From NCBI GenBank assembly GCA_900554465.1, contig USHF01000103.1:1-5546 (forward strand): 5,546 nucleotides of DNA. The letters run 5' to 3'. Shown here one piece after another: positions 1 to 4,056 of this stretch. This stretch comes from an uncultured Collinsella sp. GTDB taxonomy: Bacteria; Actinomycetota; Coriobacteriia; Coriobacteriales; Coriobacteriaceae. How positions within the stretch are numbered: the first letter of the stretch is position 1; each line of letters begins with the position of its first letter. The position numbers were made by a program, and so were the translations under genes. Below the pieces are notes generated by a model. It did no database searches and was not told where the DNA came from. It worked only from the letters and a program-made list of their open reading frames with translations.

Positions 1-50
1 GATCTACACGTAAGGAGTCGTCGGCAGCGTCAGATGTGTATAAGAGACAG
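1..50 (+). other. Illumina Nextera i5 adapter (sequencing artefact)
   Basis: These bases are synthetic. Bases 1-9 (GATCTACAC) are the tail of the P5 flow-cell primer. Bases 10-17 (GTAAGGAG) match the Nextera i5 index known as S505/N505. Bases 18-31 (TCGTCGGCAGCGTC) are the Nextera read-1 adapter, and bases 32-50 (AGATGTGTATAAGAGACAG) are the 19-bp Tn5 mosaic end. The parts join without a gap, in library order. The mosaic end is therefore not a resident Tn5 element. Genomic sequence begins at 51, where a tagmentation cut fell inside the lacA-like gene. Confidence 0.98.
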
Positions 51-364
51 CCCATGGTGACCATGCGCGAGCCGTTGTGCTCGCGGGTCATGTAAGCGGA
101 ACGCTCATCGGAAATGTTGGCGACGACCATGCCCTTGATCTTGACGGCGGCCATATAGGAGCCGACGCCGTACTTATCGAATGCGAAGCCCTGAGAATCC
201 TTGTGCTCCAGCAGGTCCTTGGCAACGGCGGTGGCGGAATCGACAAAGTCCGCGGCAGGGGTCTCGGAATAGTCGACGACCTCGTGACCGTCGGCGATGA
301 GCATCTCCTTGATGGACTCCTTCATCGACATACCGTCGGCATCGGAAGCGATTACAACCCTCAT
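51..364 (-). CDS. lacA: Galactose-6-phosphate isomerase subunit LacA-like, 3' part missing
   Basis: The first 104 codons are present and the rest is lost at the contig end; full LacA proteins are about 141-142 residues. LacA pairs with LacB to convert D-galactose-6-phosphate to D-tagatose-6-phosphate in the cytoplasm, the first dedicated step of the tagatose-6-phosphate route for PTS-imported lactose or galactose. The protein begins MRVVIASDADGMSMKESI and belongs to the RpiB/LacA/LacB fold family. Residues 74-104 carry the LacA-type stretch VKIKGMVVANISDERSAYM followed by TREHNGSRMVTM. The active-site cysteine and the GTGxG loop of ribose-5-phosphate isomerase B are absent; residues 63-71 read DKYGVGSYM, which argues for LacA over RpiB. 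The start is set by a strong AAGGAGG at 370-376, five bases upstream of the ATG. It is transcribed alone in this window, behind a terminator-bounded upstream region with likely operators. LacB and the later pathway genes would lie beyond the contig end. Confidence 0.88.
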
Positions 365-458
365 GACATCCTCCTTGAGAGATACGCAGGTGCGCAGTTT
401 CTGTTTGGAAGTGTTGAACCGCGTTCAGGTCCGGGCATCTGAATGTGCGGTTCTTCAC

Positions 459-478
459 TGTTCATGTTTATTTGAACA
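459..478. promoter_or_regulatory. Inverted-repeat operator candidate upstream of lacA (site 1)
   Basis: The sequence TGTTCATGTTTATTTGAACA is a 20-bp site with perfect 6-bp arms (TGTTCA/TGAACA) around an 8-bp AT-rich spacer, about 95-115 bases upstream of the lacA start. Another GAACA half-site, TTCGAACA, follows at 481-488. TGTTC/GAACA half-sites are typical of several DeoR-family repressors (GlpR sites, for example), and LacR of Gram-positive lac operons belongs to that family. The link to a DeoR-type regulator is inference, as none is encoded in this window. Confidence 0.5.
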
Positions 479-514
479 CATTCGAACAGAGACTGCAACA
501 ATAATTTGTTTGTC

Positions 515-534
515 TTTGTTCTTTTTTGAACAAA
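515..534. promoter_or_regulatory. Inverted-repeat operator candidate upstream of lacA (site 2)
   Basis: The sequence TTTGTTCTTTTTTGAACAAA has perfect 7-bp arms around a six-T spacer, 151-170 bases upstream of the lacA start. It shares the TGTTC/GAACA core with the site at 459-478, but the core spacing differs (6 against 10 bases). The 13-mer TTGTTCTTTTTTG inside it recurs as its reverse complement at 2571-2583 upstream of the PTS EIIA gene, which hints at a common regulator. The T-run could suggest a terminator, but the stem is AT-rich and has no T-tract after it on either strand. Confidence 0.5.
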
Positions 535-596
535 TACCGTTCGCGGATGATTGGCGACCGTTTGGGCCCGGCGCGAACGTAGCGACCATGTGCTCA

Positions 597-637
597 ACAA
601 ACAAAAGGGCGGCCGAGAACGTGTCTCGGCCGCCCTT
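597..637 (-). terminator. Rho-independent terminator of the membrane-protein gene
   Basis: A perfect 14-bp GC-rich stem (605-618, AAGGGCGGCCGAGA, pairing with 624-637) encloses a 5-base loop at 619-623. Read on the minus strand, the stem runs into TTTTGTTTGTT (594-604), the U-tract expected of an intrinsic terminator. It lies 30 bases past the stop codon of the gene at 668-1675. On the plus strand no T-run follows, so it acts in one direction. It insulates lacA from transcription of that gene. Confidence 0.92.
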
Positions 638-667
638 CGGCGGTATGCCCCGGTATATACAGCTGTT

Positions 668-1675
668 TTAGTTACTCGGACTGCCCACCTTTTTGGTGTG
701 CTTGGACGGAGTGCTCAGAAAGCGGCCCGTCAAATAGCTCGCTGGACCGGAAATATCGATCCCCAACAGCGTGTGTCCCAGCCACAGAAACGCCGCGAGC
801 ACCAGCAATGGGATAACACACGAGGTCACGATCATCACGATGACGCCTTCGATCAGATCGGTCACCTGCTGCACAATCTCATCGGTCATCTGCTTGGCGC
901 CGCTGGTCACCGACGTGACAAGACCCGAGGCGCCGTCGGCAAGCTGCTCAAGCACATTCTTGGACTCTGTGGACTCGGTCTTTTTCTTGCTTGCTTTGGA
1001 GCTGTCGCTATCTGCCGCATCCGCAGCCTTTTGCTGAGCTTGCTCAATACTTACGCGATACGTTTCATCGACCTTCTGCGACACCCATACGCTTGCAGGC
1101 ACCAACACCATGCCAATTATGGCGACCACCAGCACACGCGTTGCCACGCGGCGAATGACTGTGCTCGTGCTCCAGCGTCCGTGAATGCCAAGTGAGATCG
1201 CAAAGAGCACCAGCGCAAACGGGATCAGGATGCCCAGGCCAACCGACCACAAAATCGTAAGCAAATATTTCTCTAGGTATAGCACGGCAAGCACGATACC
1301 AAGGTTGCCTGAAAGCTGCGCGAGCTGCTCGGCGACTGGCGTTCCCGTATCGCCCGGCAGCGCGGTAATACCCGCAGATAGGGCAACGCACGAGGTCGTG
1401 AGCGCCAAAACGTTGCCCTTCTTTTGGTCGATAACCTCGATGGTGGAGTCCCATGTTTTGGTATCGGCGAAATGCGGACGAGCTACAAAGCCCGACAGCA
1501 GCGCCAGTACCACGAGCGCAACGATAAAGCCAATCTGCAGCTTTTTGTTTGCGCACACGACATCGGACAGGCTGGGCTGTAGCTCGGTTACCGTCGTATG
1601 CTCAGTTATCTGGACAGGACGCCCATGGGCCATCTCGTGCGCACCTCTTTTTTGTATTGACCCGTTATCCGGCAT
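668..1675 (-). CDS. Multi-pass membrane protein of unknown function
   Basis: I do not recognise this 335-aa protein. A polar, probably cytoplasmic N-terminus of about 45 residues precedes a clear membrane helix at 47-64 (FIVALVVLALLSGFVA). Less certain hydrophobic segments lie at about 88-106 and 124-135, and strong ones at 141-164, 179-197 and 277-303. Between the last two is a soluble stretch: residues 206-240 are rich in Ala, Gln, Ser and Lys (KASKKKTESTESKN) and look flexible, and residues 241-276 look amphipathic and helical. The C-terminus is basic (TPSKHTKKVGSPSN). No catalytic motif or transporter signature is visible. The chosen ATG has AGGAGG at 1683-1688, seven bases upstream; Met15 also has a GAGGTG-type site and is a possible alternative start. 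The gene stands alone between its own terminator and a gene-free gap, so context does not tie it to lactose use. Confidence 0.85.
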   Translation of the reverse strand: MPDNGSIQKRGAHEMAHGRPVQITEHTTVTELQPSLSDVVCANKKLQIGFIVALVVLALLSGFVARPHFADTKTWDSTIEVIDQKKGNVLALTTSCVALSAGITALPGDTGTPVAEQLAQLSGNLGIVLAVLYLEKYLLTILWSVGLGILIPFALVLFAISLGIHGRWSTSTVIRRVATRVLVVAIIGMVLVPASVWVSQKVDETYRVSIEQAQQKAADAADSDSSKASKKKTESTESKNVLEQLADGASGLVTSVTSGAKQMTDEIVQQVTDLIEGVIVMIVTSCVIPLLVLAAFLWLGHTLLGIDISGPASYLTGRFLSTPSKHTKKVGSPSN

Positions 1676-1713
1676 TTGGATACCTCCTCATTCCGGCCTG
1701 TATTGCGGATGAG

Positions 1714-1740
1714 AGTATACCCATCCAGCGAAAAACCGAA
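1714..1740 (-). promoter_or_regulatory. Possible promoter of the membrane-protein gene
   Basis: Reading the minus strand, TATACT (1714-1719) is a good -10 box 38 bases upstream of the start codon. The best -35 partner is the weak TTCGGT at 1735-1740, with a short 15-base spacer. The -10 is the only convincing part. Confidence 0.35.
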
Positions 1741-1791
1741 CGGGAGGGCGTGCAGAAGCTCCATAACGCTGCTAGTCGAACAGTGCCATTT

Positions 1792-1945
1792 CAAAACTAT
1801 GCCGGTTTACTACCGTAAAACCGATAGGACCGACCACATTTGCTATTAGCAGAAAATGGCAAGCTTTCTACCTGCGGCTTTGATAACGCTGTTCTTTCCA
1901 TAGTTGAAAGAATACGATTCATCGTAGTAAACCGGCATAGTTTTG
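1792..1945. mobile_element. MITE-like element with perfect 22-bp terminal inverted repeats
   Basis: Bases 1792-1813 are the exact reverse complement of 1924-1945 (core ACTATGCCGGTTTACTAC), giving a 154-bp unit with a 110-bp interior. The interior holds a hairpin (TTCTTTC 1892-1898 pairing with GAAAGAA 1906-1912, loop CATAGTT), a small TGCTATTAGCA palindrome, and a near-repeat of the end (GTAAAACCG near 1815) that can pair with the left arm. No transposase is encoded. This size and shape suit a non-autonomous miniature inverted-repeat element or a structured intergenic repeat. I see no clear target-site duplication: the flanks read GCCATTT on the left and TAACCGA on the right. It lies in the gene-free gap, more than 100 bases upstream of the membrane-protein gene. 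A transcribed regulatory RNA with a long closing stem is the alternative. Mobility is inferred. Confidence 0.6.
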
Positions 1946-2024
1946 TAACCGACGGGTCGAGTCGGCACCGCAACAAACCTAATAACCCGTTTTCTTCCAT
2001 CCTCAAAGGATCAAATGCATGGCA

Positions 2025-2061
2025 GGAGTGTCCCTAACTGTCGGCAGATAAGGAACGTCCC
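2025..2061. repeat. Degenerate short direct repeat (GGARYGTCCC)
   Basis: GGAGTGTCCC (2025-2034) and GGAACGTCCC (2052-2061) match at 8 of 10 bases, 27 bases apart. Between them CTGTCGGCAG (2038-2047) is a near-palindrome. The arrangement resembles a worn copy of an intergenic palindromic repeat. I cannot assign it to a named family. The stretch 1946-2070 otherwise holds no gene or signal that I can support. Confidence 0.3.
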
Positions 2062-2070
2062 CAAGTACCG

Positions 2071-2114
2071 GGTAAAAAGAAAAAGCCCTGTCGCGAGTTT
2101 GCAGCAGAGCTTTT
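2071..2114 (-). terminator. Rho-independent terminator of the EIIA gene
   Basis: On the minus strand, an imperfect 14-bp stem pairs 2101-2114 (AAAAGCTCTGCTGC as read) with 2081-2094 (GCGACAGGGCTTTT) across a 6-base loop. It has one mismatch and two G-U pairs, and is followed by TCTTTTT. It starts 28 bases past the EIIA stop codon, so it ends that transcript. Confidence 0.8.
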
Positions 2115-2141
2115 GGAAGGGGACTTGGTTGTGCGGGCTCG

Positions 2142-2480
2142 TTAGGCGAGCTTGGCCTCGAGCTCGGCGATGCGCTTGTAGGCATCGATGGTAAAGCGGG
2201 TCTGCTTCTCCAGGATCATAGTGGTCATGAGAGTGTCCTGAGCGTGAGCCATGATGAAGGTCATCTCCATCTCGCCACCGCCGGCCTCCTGCGAAAGCAG
2301 CTTGGTCTGCGTGTCGTGGGCACCGATGAGCGCATCGCTGGCATCCTTGTGCAGCTGCTCGGCCTTCTCAAAATCACCCTCGCGAGCAGCATCGAGCGCT
2401 GCAAGCAGATCGGTCTGGGCGTCACCTGCGTATGCGACGATCTCGAATCCAACCATCGAGATTTCTTCTTTGGTTGCCAT
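2142..2480 (-). CDS. lacF: PTS lactose/cellobiose-family EIIA component
   Basis: This 112-aa cytoplasmic protein accepts phosphate from HPr and passes it to the IIB domain of a lactose-type permease. Its length and all-helical character match the PTS lactose/cellobiose IIA family (LacF, ChbA), which forms a trimer of helical hairpins. The phosphorylated histidine is His79 in FIMAHAQDTLMTTM, and Asp82, three residues on, corresponds to the metal-binding aspartate of LacF. Residues 10-17 (VGFEIVAY) and 37-54 (heptad-like, with LHKDASDALIGAH) fit the first helices. AAAGGAA (2487-2493) lies six bases before the ATG. The LacI-family gene ends 214 bases upstream in the same direction with no visible terminator between, so read-through is possible, though the gap can hold a separate promoter. 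The partner EIICB gene is divergent from 4057. The family call is firm. Lactose rather than another beta-glycoside is inferred from the nearby lacA-like gene. Confidence 0.93.
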   Translation of the reverse strand: MATKEEISMVGFEIVAYAGDAQTDLLAALDAAREGDFEKAEQLHKDASDALIGAHDTQTKLLSQEAGGGEMEMTFIMAHAQDTLMTTMILEKQTRFTIDAYKRIAELEAKLA

Positions 2481-2694
2481 ATTGCGTTCCTTTCACATAT
2501 GAACCAATGGAGAGCATCGCGTCCGGGCATACGCGCTGCGTTCTGTATGGCAGAAACATTAACATTCAAACAAAAAAGAACAACGCAAAACATAATTTCA
2601 AGCTATGAACGGCCAATTTTCGCCCGTGAACGGTTTCCAAACCATTTCGAACAATATCAAACATGATTAACGGAAACCCAAACAGGACCGCGCC
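2481..2694 (-). promoter_or_regulatory. EIIA upstream region with candidate promoter and regulatory repeats
   Basis: Read on the minus strand, TTGTTC (2578-2583) and TAATGT (2556-2561), 16 bases apart, make a weak promoter candidate. The -35 lies in a 13-mer (2571-2583) that also occurs, inverted, in the palindrome upstream of lacA. On the plus strand TGAACGG occurs twice (2606-2612 and 2627-2633), exactly 21 bases apart, about two helical turns. A sequence resembling half of the lacE operators, ATGGCA then AACATT, lies at 2547-2566, but with three extra central bases. These features suggest regulation independent of the LacI gene, but none is a certain site. Confidence 0.35.
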
Positions 2695-3699
2695 CTAGCG
2701 CAAATCGCGCACCGTATCGCCCTCTACGAGCACGCCGGGAATCAGCATGTGCTCCACGCCAGACGCACCCCCCTCGGCACCGGCGATCTTATCGACTGCC
2801 CACATGCCGACACGCCTGTTGTCAAAGCGCACGGTGGTCAGGCGACGGTCGGGCACGATATCGCCCAGGCTGTCATCAACACCCACCACGCTCGCGTCCT
2901 CGGGCACACGCCTTCCGCGCGATTCGAGCCCGCGAATGCAGCCGTAGGCCATGGCGTCGTTGGAGGCATAGATGGCAGTACAGGTCGGATCGTCCGCCAG
3001 AGCCTGGCCTGCGGCATATCCGCTCTGCGCCGTCCAATCGCCACGGATGAGTCGCGGCAGCTCAATACCATGCGCGCGCAATGTCTCGCGCCAGCCCTCC
3101 TCGCGCTGCATGCCCGAAAGCGAGCGCTCGGGACACGAGATAAAGTGCACGGTCTTGTGCCCCTGCCCCAGCAAGTACTCGACAACCTGGCGCGAACAAT
3201 CGAACTGATCGTTATCGACCGTCGAGCACAGCGGGTGCTCCAGCATGGTAACGAGCACCGTCTGCATACCAGGCAGCGGCTCAAAGGTGCCAAAGTCCGC
3301 CGGCATGCGATTCATGATCACAACCATACCGTCCACTGGCAGTGCGCTCATGCGCGACGATGCGCTCTCGAGGGTATACGGATGCCCGTCTACTTTAGTA
3401 AGGGTGATGGCATAGCCATGTTTGTCGGCCGCGGCGGCAAAGCCCTCCATACGGTCGAGGTTGCCGGTACCGGTAATGTTGAACATGGCGACGCCGACGG
3501 TCTTAAACTTGCCACGGCGCAGCGATCGACCGGCAAAATTGGGGCGATACCCCAGCTCGCGCATGGCGGCACGCACGCGCTCCTTGGTCTCGGGGCGCAC
3601 GCTGGGAGAATCGTGCACGGTACGCGAGACCGTCTGCTCCGAGACGCCCGCGAGACGCGCCACATCCTTAACGGATACCGATTTTTTAACAGCGGCCAT
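2695..3699 (-). CDS. LacI-family transcriptional repressor, probable PTS regulator
   Basis: At 334 aa this is a normal-length LacI/GalR-family regulator. Residues 8-28 form the helix-turn-helix (VSVKDVARLAGVSEQTVSRT); the recognition region EQTVSR is close to YQTVSR of E. coli LacI. The headpiece continues to ELGYRPNFAGRSLRRGK, with Leu60 as the hinge leucine that opens the minor groove at a central CG step. Residues 66-330 are the periplasmic-binding-protein-like sugar-sensing core, with ASNDAMA (245-251) and VVGVDDS (271-277) supplying typical ligand contacts and Arg199 near the position of LacI Arg197. It lies between the EIIA gene (downstream, same strand) and the divergent EIICB gene, so it very likely represses the PTS and responds to its sugar or a sugar phosphate. 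The ATG is the only in-frame start ahead of the HTH, yet its ribosome site is weak (GAAAGA, more than seven bases upstream). Two CG-centred sites in the divergent gap are its likely operators. Confidence 0.93.
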   Translation of the reverse strand: MAAVKKSVSVKDVARLAGVSEQTVSRTVHDSPSVRPETKERVRAAMRELGYRPNFAGRSLRRGKFKTVGVAMFNITGTGNLDRMEGFAAAADKHGYAITLTKVDGHPYTLESASSRMSALPVDGMVVIMNRMPADFGTFEPLPGMQTVLVTMLEHPLCSTVDNDQFDCSRQVVEYLLGQGHKTVHFISCPERSLSGMQREEGWRETLRAHGIELPRLIRGDWTAQSGYAAGQALADDPTCTAIYASNDAMAYGCIRGLESRGRRVPEDASVVGVDDSLGDIVPDRRLTTVRFDNRRVGMWAVDKIAGAEGGASGVEHMLIPGVLVEGDTVRDLR

Positions 3700-3765
3700 A
3701 GGTCGATCTTTCTATGTCAACGATGCCATTGGTGGCACCTTGCGCAGTCATTTTTACCGCCTTCA

Positions 3766-3771
3766 AGTATA
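3766..3771 (-). promoter_or_regulatory. Possible -10 box of the LacI-family gene
   Basis: On the minus strand TATACT lies 66 bases upstream of the start codon, a strong -10 match. No good -35 sits 16-18 bases further up (the stretch is G-rich, GTATGGTGGGGGAGG). The nearer CG-centred operator lies about 87 bases upstream of this box, so repression there would need looping or another mechanism. Confidence 0.35.
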
Positions 3772-3857
3772 TCCAACGCCTCCCCCACCATACGCTCACC
3801 ACCCAAAACCTACCGTTCACCGACATTTTTGCTTCACCGAACGGCTTTTGTCACCCA

Positions 3858-3875
3858 AATGTTAACGTTGCCATT
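3858..3875. promoter_or_regulatory. LacI-family operator candidate O1
   Basis: AATGTTAACGTTGCCATT is an imperfect palindrome centred on a CG step (3866/3867), with half-sites GTTAACA and GTTGCCA as read outward. This is the form bound by LacI-family dimers, whose hinge helices insert at a central CG. The reverse complement of 3978-3995 differs from it at one base in 18, and similarity continues outward (CCAAA on one side, a GC on the other). It lies on the repressor-gene side of the divergent gap. Confidence 0.7.
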
Positions 3876-3977
3876 GTGCAAACACAGAGCCACCGGGCGG
3901 CTCAAACGTTTACGCATAGGGAATCGACGGTTCGCAGGCACAGGAACCACCGGTTCGCGTCTTTTTTTGTGTCGCAA

Positions 3978-3995
3978 AATGGCAACGTCAACATT
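3978..3995. promoter_or_regulatory. LacI-family operator candidate O2, abutting the lacE promoter
   Basis: AATGGCAACGTCAACATT is the inverted copy of the site at 3858-3875 (17 of 18 bases). Its centre (3986/3987) is exactly 120 bp from the other. The flanks widen the symmetry to AAAATG...CATTTT (3976-3997). It touches the -35 box of the candidate lacE promoter at 3996-4001, so a bound repressor would hinder RNA polymerase. A near-palindrome AAACGTTT (3904-3911) between the two sites might be a third, weaker site or a catabolite-control site. Confidence 0.72.
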
Positions 3996-4023
3996 TTGGC
4001 AACCGAACGCCAAAAGCTACCAT
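3996..4023 (+). promoter_or_regulatory. Candidate promoter of the EIICB gene
   Basis: TTGGCA (3996-4001) and TACCAT (4018-4023) with a 16-base spacer form a reasonable sigma-70-type promoter. Transcription would start near 4030, leaving a leader of about 27 bases containing the ribosome binding site TAGGAG (4045-4050). The operator candidate at 3978-3995 directly precedes the -35 box. No other pair in the gap sits as well relative to the gene. Confidence 0.55.
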
Positions 4024-4056
4024 CGTTGTTAACCCACCGACTCTTAGGAGCATTGC

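Noticed and set aside
32..50. Tn5 mosaic end suggesting a transposon insertion
   Set aside because: It is joined directly to Nextera read-1, index and P5 sequence, so it is library adapter rather than a resident transposon.
77..458. Frames on both strands overlapping the lacA region
   Set aside because: The minus-strand frame beginning at 364 encodes clear LacA motifs and has an AAGGAGG ribosome site. The others are out of frame with it and have no matching domain.
551..1195. A 214-codon plus-strand frame opposite the membrane-protein gene
   Set aside because: It crosses the strong terminator hairpin and is His/Arg-rich with no domain. The minus-strand frame has a good ribosome site and membrane helices.
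1950..1966. Small hairpin CCGAC-N7-GTCGG as a possible terminator
   Set aside because: The stem is only five base pairs and no T-run follows on either strand.
1797..2006. A 69-codon minus-strand frame through the inverted-repeat element
   Set aside because: It starts outside the element and simply reads through it. There is no domain or convincing ribosome site, and the dominant structure is the inverted repeat.
3715..3720. A perfect TTGACA on the minus strand just upstream of the LacI-family gene
   Set aside because: Only 15 bases separate it from the start codon, leaving no room for a -10 box and leader.
2749..4032. A 427-codon open frame on the plus strand across the LacI-family gene
   Set aside because: It is the antisense shadow of a GC-rich gene. 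It has no recognisable domain and runs through the regulatory gap and both operator candidates.
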